This document shows, piece by piece, positions 8,532 through 17,836 of a stretch of DNA of 51,688 nucleotides. The stretch covers positions 1-51,688 of the forward strand of contig JAEOTM010000137.1 in the NCBI GenBank assembly GCA_016839815.1, in the 5' to 3' direction. A model generated the notes under the pieces. The model was not told where the DNA came from. It ran no database searches and was given only the letters and a program-made list of their open reading frames with translations. The DNA is from Candidatus Hodarchaeota archaeon. GTDB lineage: Archaea > Asgardarchaeota > Heimdallarchaeia > Hodarchaeales > Hodarchaeaceae. Each line of letters opens with the position of its first letter. The first letter of the stretch is position 1. Made by a program: the position numbers and the translations under genes.

Positions 8532-11507
8532 GTGACTACAAATATTATTTCTAAAACGGTTCCGATTGTGGATAAGATCATCGAAAATGGATTCACTTTG
8601 ATATTTGATACTTCATTCTTGATATGGTCGGCGTGTTTTCTGGTTCTAATTGCCTATGGTATTACTCAACTTTTGGAAAATAAAATAAAACACTCCATTT
8701 TACTCAGTCCCCTTAGACTCGTAAAGATTTCTGGACAATTACTTGTCTATTTCACATCGGTAATAGTTATTGCTCTAGTTGCACTTGGTTTTCCATTAGG
8801 ATCATCCTATGCAAGTCATTTACCAGTTATCTCGGACATGATTGAAACTGATCTAGCTGTAAATAGTGGATTGGCTGCAGTAGGAGTGTTACTAGGGATC
8901 ATGGTTGGTTTGTTACCATTTTATTGGATATATCATAGAGAAAATCAAGAAGAGAGTGAATCTAAAGGAAAAACACCTGTTCTCTTGTTTTTTGTAGTCC
9001 TAGCCATCGTGCTTGCTGTCGCGTTCTTCGTATCGTTCTTACTTGAAGAAAATGATCCACCTGTATCATTTCAGATTTTTGAAACAGCTTTTCTATTTTA
9101 TCTCATACTTCTCTTTTCCATCATTGTTTATCCCATTGCTCGAATAGTTGTTAAACTCTTACCTGTTGAAAAGCTGGAATCAGCAGGAATCTCACAGGGA
9201 GCATTAACCATTGCAGTAATTGGAGCTATTGTTGGCCCCTTCATTTCAGTCTTCGTTATGAATATTACATCCTTTGTTATACCACTTCTTGGATTAACAA
9301 CTCCTGATATTTCTGTATGGACTTATAATGGCGAATTTACTCATATCATTGGACCCCTAATTTTATTAGGCGTTTTAATGATTGCACACAAAATAATCCA
9401 TTCCGCAGGTCAGAAAAGAGGGTTGAATTTTAGTGAAATTGGTGTAATATACTCAACTTTATCAATATCCAGCATTTTTGCAATTCTTCCAATGTGGATC
9501 CTTCGATTTTTAGTATTCGAATTTTTCAAAGGAGCAGGGTCAGTTGGGGGATCAACAGGTGCATATATTCCCTCTGTTTGGATTCCAACATGGCCAGAAG
9601 CAATTAATAATATGGTTTTAGGTGGGGAACCAACTTGGGGATATTGGCTTTTACCAATTTTGTTCTGGTCCCTTTATTTCATCTCTTGGGGTATTGTACA
9701 ATTATCCATGAATATTGTCAATCGTCAGCAATGGATAGAAGTAGAAAGACTAAATTTTCCAGTAGCTCAAGCGATTGTTGAATCATTCAAAGCTGGAGAA
9801 ATTGAAGGTTTAGAAGAAAAATCCAGAGTATTCGGTTTTTCTCCATTTTGGATTGGGGGAATCCTCGGTTTCGCGCTATATATCCCGAGGTTACTAGCAG
9901 CCCTCTCTATACGAAATATAATACCTATTGACTTTGCCGTTCCAGAAGTCTTTAATTGGCTTTACTATGACAATATTGAGAATTTAGGGACGGATCTAGC
10001 CACAGGATTATTCGGGGGAAGTGCAAACAGAGTTACTTTAAACATCAACTTCGCATTAATATGGATCGCATTTGCTTTTCTAATTCCAATTGATATTCTA
10101 CTAGGAGCCATAATATGGTATGTAACCTTTTATATAATTCTTCCTCCAGTACAAGTCAGTTTACGGCTTTACGATAATCCCCCTAATCAAGATGTAGGGA
10201 CGAATTATATATTTGTTGGCCATAGAGCGGGTGCTGTGCGAGATATGTTTTCGTTTACGTTGGAAACACTGTTCACACTCTTATTTATTATATGTCTTTT
10301 AATATTCGTAGTTACGCTAATCAGAAATGCCTTTAAATCGAGAAGAAAACCGCTTGGAGATGAATATTTCGTCCCCCAACCTTTTTTAGCAATGACATCA
10401 CGAATGTGGACCTTAGCTATTTTGTTGTTGGTCTTTCTTATTCTTGGTCCCCTAAATTTGGGAGGTGATTATGTCCCACTAAGTGACGAAACGTTTAGTA
10501 TTGGGGGACTATTTCCGCATTTCATATCACGAGGAATGTGGCTTGGCTTTCCACTAGCTTTAATCTATTTCCAGCGGCAATATTTTGCGCAAACGATAAG
10601 GAAAGCCTTAAACAGAACGAAATCGGTTGAAGAAGACGATGACTACCGATTTGCTTATAGCGCAATTATTATTGGAGTACTAGTTCTCATCATCCTAAAC
10701 TTAATGTCAGGAATGGGTGAATTAGCATTTGCCTTCCCAATTTTCTTTATCTTAATTTATTGGACATGGACTCGTGTACGAGCTGAAACAGGATTTATGT
10801 CCTTCTTTATGATGTACGGACCATGGTTACATGAACAAGAGGCTTTACCTTATATCTACTGGCATCTTCAAGGAAATACCAACTCCCAACAAATGTCTAC
10901 TACAGGAATAATGTTTATCTATCTTTCAACAGACAGGGCATTAGGTGCAGCTCCTCAGCCAGCGAGTATGGAGAGTTTCAAGCTTGCTGATATGGCAGGA
11001 GTCCCTCCCCGGCGGTTATACCCACTCCAAATCATGGCAGTTATTTTTGGAGTAGTATTAGTATTTCCCTTAGTGGTTTGGGGAACTTATTACTTTGGAT
11101 GGACAGATTTCAAAGAATTTAGTGAATTTGATTTCGGCCTTTGGGAAGGAGCTGTGGGTTCAAATGTTACTGGAGACAAGATTACTGGACTCCCACCCGA
11201 ATGGCAAGGGTGGATTATGCAATTTTTTGCGGGGATTCCGCTCGCGTTTCTTATTGTTTGGGCCCAACAAACTTTTCTGTGGTTCCCTCTCTCAGTACCA
11301 GCTATAATTTATGGAGATGCCGCAATGACTGGTATGGGATTGTTGGTTCCCAATATAATAGCTTATTTATTAAAATCATTCATTTTTAGATATGGTGGTA
11401 CAAGGATTTATGAAAAGATTGCATTTCCACTAGCTGCAGGCTTTTTCATATTTGGCTTGTCAAGTTTCTGGCTTTCAGAAGGTATAGGACAGCATGCTAG
11501 TTTGTAA
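8532..11507 (+). CDS. OPT-superfamily-like transporter (DUF6785/DUF6784 type), 991 aa
   Basis: This is a polytopic membrane protein with roughly 16 hydrophobic segments spread over its length. Two family phrases stand out. NRQQWIEVERLNFPVAQAI (about residues 400-418) resembles the R-QWVE-ERL-FPLA motif of DUF6785/OPT-like proteins. RVRAETGFMSFFMMYGPWLH (about 748-767) resembles the RAE-G motif near the C-terminal half. OPT relatives move oligopeptides or metal chelates; the substrate of this subfamily is not established to my knowledge. The start is GTG directly abutting the previous stop. It is followed 12 bases later by a second, shorter OPT-like gene, so the two may form a heteromer or have divided substrates. 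Confidence 0.75.
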   Translation: MTTNIISKTVPIVDKIIENGFTLIFDTSFLIWSACFLVLIAYGITQLLENKIKHSILLSPLRLVKISGQLLVYFTSVIVIALVALGFPLGSSYASHLPVISDMIETDLAVNSGLAAVGVLLGIMVGLLPFYWIYHRENQEESESKGKTPVLLFFVVLAIVLAVAFFVSFLLEENDPPVSFQIFETAFLFYLILLFSIIVYPIARIVVKLLPVEKLESAGISQGALTIAVIGAIVGPFISVFVMNITSFVIPLLGLTTPDISVWTYNGEFTHIIGPLILLGVLMIAHKIIHSAGQKRGLNFSEIGVIYSTLSISSIFAILPMWILRFLVFEFFKGAGSVGGSTGAYIPSVWIPTWPEAINNMVLGGEPTWGYWLLPILFWSLYFISWGIVQLSMNIVNRQQWIEVERLNFPVAQAIVESFKAGEIEGLEEKSRVFGFSPFWIGGILGFALYIPRLLAALSIRNIIPIDFAVPEVFNWLYYDNIENLGTDLATGLFGGSANRVTLNINFALIWIAFAFLIPIDILLGAIIWYVTFYIILPPVQVSLRLYDNPPNQDVGTNYIFVGHRAGAVRDMFSFTLETLFTLLFIICLLIFVVTLIRNAFKSRRKPLGDEYFVPQPFLAMTSRMWTLAILLLVFLILGPLNLGGDYVPLSDETFSIGGLFPHFISRGMWLGFPLALIYFQRQYFAQTIRKALNRTKSVEEDDDYRFAYSAIIIGVLVLIILNLMSGMGELAFAFPIFFILIYWTWTRVRAETGFMSFFMMYGPWLHEQEALPYIYWHLQGNTNSQQMSTTGIMFIYLSTDRALGAAPQPASMESFKLADMAGVPPRRLYPLQIMAVIFGVVLVFPLVVWGTYYFGWTDFKEFSEFDFGLWEGAVGSNVTGDKITGLPPEWQGWIMQFFAGIPLAFLIVWAQQTFLWFPLSVPAIIYGDAAMTGMGLLVPNIIAYLLKSFIFRYGGTRIYEKIAFPLAAGFFIFGLSSFWLSEGIGQHASL

Positions 11508-11519
11508 GGAGAATTTATC

Positions 11520-13580
11520 ATGGTAGACAATTCAGAAGTATCATATGATGACGGAACAATTCAATTAGATTCCCCTGATCTCGATGATAGCGGAGTTGAT
11601 TCAGGAGAGGAAGAATTACTCCCTGTCTTTCGTGAAAAACCTGAATGGAAATCAGGAGCTAGCTGGCGAGTTGGTCTTGCAATAATTTATGGGACAATTG
11701 TACTTCAACCAGCAGCAATCTGGCTGTCTTGGACAGTAGGACTTCAACCATGGCAGCTAGTTTCCTCATTCGAGTATACGGCTATTATTCTTTTTTCCAC
11801 ATTGGCTGCTAGATCGGGTAAAAATCTAAGTCGTCAGGAAGCTTTCGTCCTTTTTTCAAATGTCGGAACTACAATTGTTGAATCCATAGCAGCGAATTTC
11901 ATCTTCTTTTACTACCTGTCAAGAAAATCTCCCGCAGCAATTACATATGGATTTGACGCAGGAGGTAGCAATCCTGCACCGAATTGGTTTGCACCACTAG
12001 AAATTGTAGGTCGGACTTTCCTAGATGCTGCTTGGATACCTTCCATTCTACTCTGGATCATTGTTTTTGGTGTTTTAGTTAAATTAGTAGATCTGTCAGT
12101 TGGATTTATCACATATCAACTTTTTGTCGTCGAGGAACGCCTTCCGTTCCCAGGCGCACAGGTTTGGGCTAACGCATGTGTTGCAATATCTGAAAAAGCA
12201 AAAATGCCTCGTAAAAGTCGTATTCTAGTATATAGTTCAATGATTGGAATTGGTTTTTCACTCGTAGTTCATAGTACATGGATTCTGTTTGGTAGACCAA
12301 TTTTAATTAATCCATGGATTGATGCTACTGGAAGTTTAGAAACTTTTGGATTTGAAGGCGCGAGCTTTGGGATTTTGCTTGATCTAATCCTTTTCGCAGG
12401 GGGATTTGTTATGCCATTCAAAATGGTTGCATCGATTTTTATTGGAGGTCTTATTGCATATACAATTGGAGGGGCCTTAATTCGAAATGATTTTGCTGGT
12501 CTTGGATATCTCTATCCATGGAGTCCAGGGGGTCAATATGGTCTCAGTGAAGTTTTTGAAACGCTATTGTTACGAGTTTGGGTTTCACCTATTATTGGGT
12601 TTGCTGTTGCTGCAGGGATGGTTCCAATAATTCGAAATCGGCATACAATTTGGGCTGGCATCAAAAAAATAAGAGATATTCGTGATATACAAGAGCGAAG
12701 GGATATGATTCCTTTATGGTTAATAATGTCAATGTTCTTAGGAGGAACGCTTGGCTCAGTTATCATTACAGTCATTCTTGTACCAGAATTATTACCTTTG
12801 ATCTGGTTATTACTATTGCTATCTGTAGTGTGGACATTTTTCTTCAACATAATAAATGCAAGAATTATAGGAGAATCTTGGGTCGGTTTAAGTATTCCTT
12901 ATGTAGCTCAAGGATCGTATTACGCGGTTGGATACACAGGTTATAAAGCGTTTTTTGCACCCCTTCTTGTTGGCGGTGCTGGTGGTCCTGGTCATGGTGG
13001 TATAGCTCCTGGAGGATATGGATGGGCATCTGTATTCAAAGCATGCCGTATGACTGAAACTGACATTAGATCTTATCTAAAAATATATTTCTTCGCATTT
13101 CCACTGACAATGTTAGTATCATTTGTATGGGTTCAAGCATTTTGGCAATTTTCTGACATCCCCTCCTCATTATTTAATTACACTGCAGAATTCTGGCCAG
13201 TAAACGCTCAAGCTGCATTAATATGGCCAGCAGAAAATTTACCTGACGTAGAAGGACTTGGATATGAGCTATTCCACTTAGATTGGATGGCATTAGCGTT
13301 TATTGGTGGTTTTATTCTAACTTGGACTTTCTCAGCTTTTGCCATACCATTTGAAATGGTAGGATTAACTATAGGTCTTTCCCAACCAATTCTATTTAGT
13401 TCTATTGCATTCTTGGGAGCGCTTTTTGGTAAATTAATGGAACGAATGAGAGGTAAGGAATGGTGGCAAGAAAATCGAAATGTAATTGCTGCTGGTTTTG
13501 GTCTTGGTGAAGGATTAACGATTGCAATTGTTGCTGCGATCGCTCTTATCTCACGTGCCATGTGGATTTGGCCAATCTAG
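11520..13580 (+). CDS. second OPT/DUF6785-like transporter, 686 aa
   Basis: This polytopic membrane protein has about 12-14 hydrophobic segments and an acidic, disordered N-terminal 45 residues. The phrase LFVVEERLPFPGAQVWAN (about residues 199-216) corresponds to the ERL-FP motif of the preceding protein. A Gly-rich turn LLVGGAGGPGHGGIAPGGYG (about 482-501) lies before a conserved stretch comparable to the C-terminal part of its neighbour. It is therefore a shorter paralogue. The ATG follows AAGGAG by 8 bases. It is the last gene of the operon, and its end overlaps the convergent glycosyltransferase gene by 4 bases. Confidence 0.75.
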   Translation: MVDNSEVSYDDGTIQLDSPDLDDSGVDSGEEELLPVFREKPEWKSGASWRVGLAIIYGTIVLQPAAIWLSWTVGLQPWQLVSSFEYTAIILFSTLAARSGKNLSRQEAFVLFSNVGTTIVESIAANFIFFYYLSRKSPAAITYGFDAGGSNPAPNWFAPLEIVGRTFLDAAWIPSILLWIIVFGVLVKLVDLSVGFITYQLFVVEERLPFPGAQVWANACVAISEKAKMPRKSRILVYSSMIGIGFSLVVHSTWILFGRPILINPWIDATGSLETFGFEGASFGILLDLILFAGGFVMPFKMVASIFIGGLIAYTIGGALIRNDFAGLGYLYPWSPGGQYGLSEVFETLLLRVWVSPIIGFAVAAGMVPIIRNRHTIWAGIKKIRDIRDIQERRDMIPLWLIMSMFLGGTLGSVIITVILVPELLPLIWLLLLLSVVWTFFFNIINARIIGESWVGLSIPYVAQGSYYAVGYTGYKAFFAPLLVGGAGGPGHGGIAPGGYGWASVFKACRMTETDIRSYLKIYFFAFPLTMLVSFVWVQAFWQFSDIPSSLFNYTAEFWPVNAQAALIWPAENLPDVEGLGYELFHLDWMALAFIGGFILTWTFSAFAIPFEMVGLTIGLSQPILFSSIAFLGALFGKLMERMRGKEWWQENRNVIAAGFGLGEGLTIAIVAAIALISRAMWIWPI

Positions 13581-14812
13581 GTGAATTCCGAATTGCAGTC
13601 AGAACTCGAAAGTTTTTTCGATTCTGACTCTCCCCAGAAAGCAAATCTCAGAATTTTACTATACATATATCCACAACTAATTGCCATCGGAATTTCAAAC
13701 ATCGTCAAATACTGAGGCCATTTTGTTTGCCATAATACTAAGAAAGCTATGTTCACAAAGTAAAATACAATAATTGAAGTATATTTTACCGACAATTCCT
13801 TTGTTTCCTTATTGTATGCTGCGGATGCCAAGAAAGCAAGTCCAAAAATTGACCCAATAAACAATATCCCGTCCAAGTACACAATAGGAAAATGTTCATG
13901 CCATATTGTCGGATTGGTTTCTCCTAGTAACCAATCAAACTGTTTGAATGGATCTGGGTCCATTGCTTCCTCTCCCTGAGAATAATCGTAATGAAAGAAT
14001 ATTGACTGGATAAACTCTGTAGGACTGTTCATTGTTCTCGGATTAAAGATACAGAATGATACCGTAAAGATAACTCCCCAGAGAAGAATCTTCTGGACAA
14101 ATTTCTTATTTACGAATTGATTCAACTGAAGCTTTGATTTTGATAAGAAGCCAGCAGATCTAGGAGTATCCTCTTCTTCATCTAAAAAGGCCATTAGTAA
14201 GAAAACTGTACCTCCAACTAATAAGCCTGGATATTTCGCTGCAAACGCTGCTGCGGAGAAGATAGCACTTAGATTCCACCATTTATCACCTGTTTTCCTT
14301 ATATAATACAACATTATCAATGCTAATAAAGCAAAGAATGATAAACTTGCTTCTAGGTATGCTTGAGCTGTATATTTAATTGAATAACTTGAAATTGCCC
14401 AGAATAAAGCTGGAAATAGTCCGAATTCCTTCCAAAGTAGAATACTTATGCCAGTTGCTAGAATAATTGAGATAAATCTTGCAGCCATTAAATTATCCAT
14501 GTCAAAAATCGTTCCTTCCCCAAACAATAGAATCCCTAATCCCATGAGGATTTTCCCAAAAGTAGGATGTTCAGGATTTTCCTCCTCAGTTATTATTTCA
14601 GCCCAGTCCCATTCTCTAATAGCTTCTGCATACGTCTCAGCAATTGGAACATATACCATTTCATCAAAATCACGGTCAGAATATGGATTATCTAAATACA
14701 TCGTATTAGCAGCTTGAAATCTCAGAGAAAAGGTCAGTATGATAATAAAACTTAGTGATAAAATGCTAATAATCAGTGGGGAGTATTTCTGTACTTCTAC
14801 TTGGAAACCCAT
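13577..14812 (-). CDS. GT-C glycosyltransferase, PMT/GT39-like (dolichyl-phosphate sugar: protein)
   Basis: This 411-residue multispanning protein would transfer a sugar from a polyprenyl-phosphate donor on the outer face of the membrane. After the first TM comes the acidic Asp50-Glu51 in DRDFDEMVYVPIAETYAEA, then EHPTFGK at 81-87. This DE plus HPP-like GK pair is the GT39/PMT signature in the first extracellular loop. Roughly nine further hydrophobic segments follow. It is divergently transcribed from a GH57 gene and lies beside several surface proteins with Thr-rich stalks, which are natural O-glycosylation substrates; that link is inference. GT83/ArnT-like enzymes share the fold and cannot be excluded. 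Confidence 0.8.
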   Translation of the reverse strand: MGFQVEVQKYSPLIISILSLSFIIILTFSLRFQAANTMYLDNPYSDRDFDEMVYVPIAETYAEAIREWDWAEIITEEENPEHPTFGKILMGLGILLFGEGTIFDMDNLMAARFISIILATGISILLWKEFGLFPALFWAISSYSIKYTAQAYLEASLSFFALLALIMLYYIRKTGDKWWNLSAIFSAAAFAAKYPGLLVGGTVFLLMAFLDEEEDTPRSAGFLSKSKLQLNQFVNKKFVQKILLWGVIFTVSFCIFNPRTMNSPTEFIQSIFFHYDYSQGEEAMDPDPFKQFDWLLGETNPTIWHEHFPIVYLDGILFIGSIFGLAFLASAAYNKETKELSVKYTSIIVFYFVNIAFLVLWQTKWPQYLTMFEIPMAISCGYMYSKILRFAFWGESESKKLSSSDCNSEFT

Positions 14813-14896
14813 TTACATTCAATTCGTTATTTTCTTGAAAATAAATAAATTTGTTGTATACTTTTGATTTGATTATTCATTTAGGAGGTACACCTC

Positions 14897-17836
14897 ATGA
14901 AACGACTCAAGTTATCCATACTTCTAATTCTTATTCTCCCACTATTTATACTACCAATGAATAATCTAATTTCTGTAACAGAATCACTACAAAGTGAGAG
15001 ATTAGATGGCATAAGAAGCACTATAGCGTCTACTTCCGACTCTACATTCGGGTATGAGAATACAACAAATGGAATTAAGATTTTCAACTCAGAATTTAAT
15101 GTTACTATCAGCAAGAATGGATCAAAATTCAGTCAGTGGTTTATCAAAGATAATAATATTGATCTAGCTAATAAAACATCAGAATTTCAAGGAGTACCCA
15201 TGTATTCCCCCATGGATATCCTTCCGGATTTGGGGTGGAATGAGGAGAACTATCGAGATCTATATAGTATTACAGCTATAGAAGAGTCTCCAACTGTTAT
15301 CAAAATTACTTTTAACAAAACTCTCTCAAATAATATGGAACTTCTGAAAACCTATGAAATTTTTCCAGATCGTGCAGATATCAATATTACTGAGCAGATT
15401 TATAATCCTACGGGTGAAATATATAATTTAACATCACTCTGGAATCCCTCTGGTGTTGAAGGATTCATGATTGATCTTCTTGGCCTTAAGCAAGAAAGAC
15501 TCACATTTCGTCATGATGAAGGAGTGGAAATAAATTCCGGTTTACATTGGCAGTGGTTGAATGTCTCTAATCTTCGGTGGGTAGGATTGTATGAACCTGA
15601 CTCCTATGCACGTATTATTAGGCCATTTAATGATTCAAGTAGTATCTATGGTGAGTGGACTAGCTGGGATGTTAAGATTGCCCGATTGTCCTTTTTTCCT
15701 TATATTCTTTCTTCACATAATTCTGTACGTTACAAATATAGTTTATACGGCGGTGCTATTGATTTCAATAATTTAAATAATTCCAATCTATCTGATTTTT
15801 ACTTATTTGCAACGGGGCCTAATGTGAAACTTGACATGAATAATAAATGGACAATTCAACCTAATGAGAATTTTTCCGCTCGTTTTGAGATGATATCTAC
15901 TCAAATCGCTATTAATAATTTAACACTCCAGTATTTTGTTAATGATGTTCTAATCAATGAAACGGCTGATTACAACTTGGACGTCAATGTTACTACAATC
16001 GTGAACTATTCTCTTCCCATTCCACATCCCGAGGGAATCTATAGACTCCGTGTAGTTGGGATTGTGAATAATCTTGATATTTTCTCTATCCAGAAAGCTC
16101 TTGTTGTTCTGGATGATGCTATACCACGCGATGAAGTATCCTTATCTTTTGTTTTTCATCATCATCAACCTTGGTATATTAATCCAGTAGGGAACTTTAT
16201 TCAACCCTTCGCTCAAAGCTTTGGCAATTTATACTATCAACATTTGGCAGCTCAATATATGTATCCTGATGTTCATGTCACTGCAAATCTACAACCGAGT
16301 TTACTTGAACAATGGAATCAATCCCTAGATGGATACACTCTTGAGCTCCCATCTGGGCAAACTCTAATTGTACCCAGTGACAGTGCAGAGGTATTACTTG
16401 TTAAAAACTTAATAGAGGAATTTTCCATATTAGGTCAAACTGAGCGTTTAGAAATTCTAACTAGCCCGTTTTTTCACCCCATTTTAGCGATTTTAGGAAA
16501 TCAAGGGTATGAGGAGGATGCAATTGCACAAATCCTACTAGGAAAGGAGAAGACGCAAGCTTTACTGGATATATCTCCTAATGGTTTGTGGAGTCCTGAA
16601 CAGACGTTTAATAGTTACGTTATTCCGATATTAAACAGAACCAACATTAAATATACTATATTGGATGACCGACTCTTAGCTGATTCTTACCCTGGATTTA
16701 CTAATCGTCAACCGTATTACCTCGTAGATCCTCAAACCCAATTACAGACCATCGCCTTTTTTCGAGATTCAGAAATTTCGAATAATATTGCATTTAATTG
16801 GAATGGTTATAGTGATGGAGATGAAGCTGTTAGAGAATTTCTCGCAAGTTTAGCACAGATTCTGCTTTCTCAACAAGATCAAAGTATAAATGGCAAGATT
16901 CATGTTACACTAGCGATTGACGGAGAAAACTGGTTGACAGATAACAATTTACTCGAACGGATGTATCAAGTTGTTCATGAAAATGCATTTCTAAGCACCG
17001 AGACATTGAGTGAACAGTTAATTCAAAATCCCCCGGAGGAATACTTATGGGACTTACGTGAAGGTTCATGGGGTCGACAAACAAGTTTAATAACCTGGGA
17101 AGGTACTCCTGCAAAGGATTGGGTATGGGAGCATATTGACCGTGTTCGTGAAGGTGTATTACTTGCGAACGCCTCATTAGCTCCTGAAAATGGTTATCGA
17201 CAGAATATGATGCAAGAGTATTTTATTTCGCAAGGATCTGACTATACATTCTGGGAAGAAACAAACCCTTCATTCTTAGCAATATTTGCGGGATCCTATG
17301 CTAATCATAGCTTAGAATTAGCCCAAGATATTATCAGTAATGGCCCTTCCCTTGATTCATTCATAGTTGATGGATTAATTGATGCAGAAAAATTATTTAT
17401 TGATCTAACTATTAATAACCCATCTCCTGAACCATCATTTATTAAAATAAGAGCAAGAATATTCTCTGAAGGAAGAGTACTTGTGGATGACAAATCACAA
17501 TTACCATTTGAAGCTTCTACTGGTTCACATGACTATGCAATCACCATTAATTTTCCCCATTGGGTATCTCAATCGTTAGGAAATTCATTTGAGGTGAATA
17601 TTACATTTATTTCAGGTTATGGATTCTACGCATTATCTTCCATGAAAGTGGACGTCCAGCTCATTGAAGAATCAACTACGAACACAACCACCATTACCAC
17701 TCTTACTAGTATTAGTACTAGTGAAATTACAACAACAGAAGATGCTGCTACAGGATTTATTTCATTTACAATCCTCATAGGTTTTATCGTTACTGGTCTA
17801 GTTAAAAAGAAAAAAGAGAAGATTAGAAAATTCTAA
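14897..17836 (+). CDS. exported, membrane-anchored GH57 alpha-glucan hydrolase (amylopullulanase-like), 979 aa
   Basis: The protein has a signal peptide at residues 1-22 and a beta-rich N-terminal part to about 410. The GH57 barrel starts with VFHHHQPWY (about 421, conserved region 1), then NLQPSLLEQW, GLWSPEQTF near 568 (Glu is the family nucleophile) and AIDGENW near 675 (Asp is the acid/base). A further domain follows, then a Thr/Ser linker (about 920-945), a hydrophobic segment and the tail KKKKEKIRKF, a surface-anchoring signal. It should cut alpha-1,4 and perhaps alpha-1,6 bonds in starch-like glucan outside the cell. AGGAGG stands 8 bases before the ATG. It is convergent with the next GH57 gene and overlaps it by 4 bases. 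Confidence 0.9.
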   Translation: MKRLKLSILLILILPLFILPMNNLISVTESLQSERLDGIRSTIASTSDSTFGYENTTNGIKIFNSEFNVTISKNGSKFSQWFIKDNNIDLANKTSEFQGVPMYSPMDILPDLGWNEENYRDLYSITAIEESPTVIKITFNKTLSNNMELLKTYEIFPDRADINITEQIYNPTGEIYNLTSLWNPSGVEGFMIDLLGLKQERLTFRHDEGVEINSGLHWQWLNVSNLRWVGLYEPDSYARIIRPFNDSSSIYGEWTSWDVKIARLSFFPYILSSHNSVRYKYSLYGGAIDFNNLNNSNLSDFYLFATGPNVKLDMNNKWTIQPNENFSARFEMISTQIAINNLTLQYFVNDVLINETADYNLDVNVTTIVNYSLPIPHPEGIYRLRVVGIVNNLDIFSIQKALVVLDDAIPRDEVSLSFVFHHHQPWYINPVGNFIQPFAQSFGNLYYQHLAAQYMYPDVHVTANLQPSLLEQWNQSLDGYTLELPSGQTLIVPSDSAEVLLVKNLIEEFSILGQTERLEILTSPFFHPILAILGNQGYEEDAIAQILLGKEKTQALLDISPNGLWSPEQTFNSYVIPILNRTNIKYTILDDRLLADSYPGFTNRQPYYLVDPQTQLQTIAFFRDSEISNNIAFNWNGYSDGDEAVREFLASLAQILLSQQDQSINGKIHVTLAIDGENWLTDNNLLERMYQVVHENAFLSTETLSEQLIQNPPEEYLWDLREGSWGRQTSLITWEGTPAKDWVWEHIDRVREGVLLANASLAPENGYRQNMMQEYFISQGSDYTFWEETNPSFLAIFAGSYANHSLELAQDIISNGPSLDSFIVDGLIDAEKLFIDLTINNPSPEPSFIKIRARIFSEGRVLVDDKSQLPFEASTGSHDYAITINFPHWVSQSLGNSFEVNITFISGYGFYALSSMKVDVQLIEESTTNTTTITTLTSISTSEITTTEDAATGFISFTILIGFIVTGLVKKKKEKIRKF

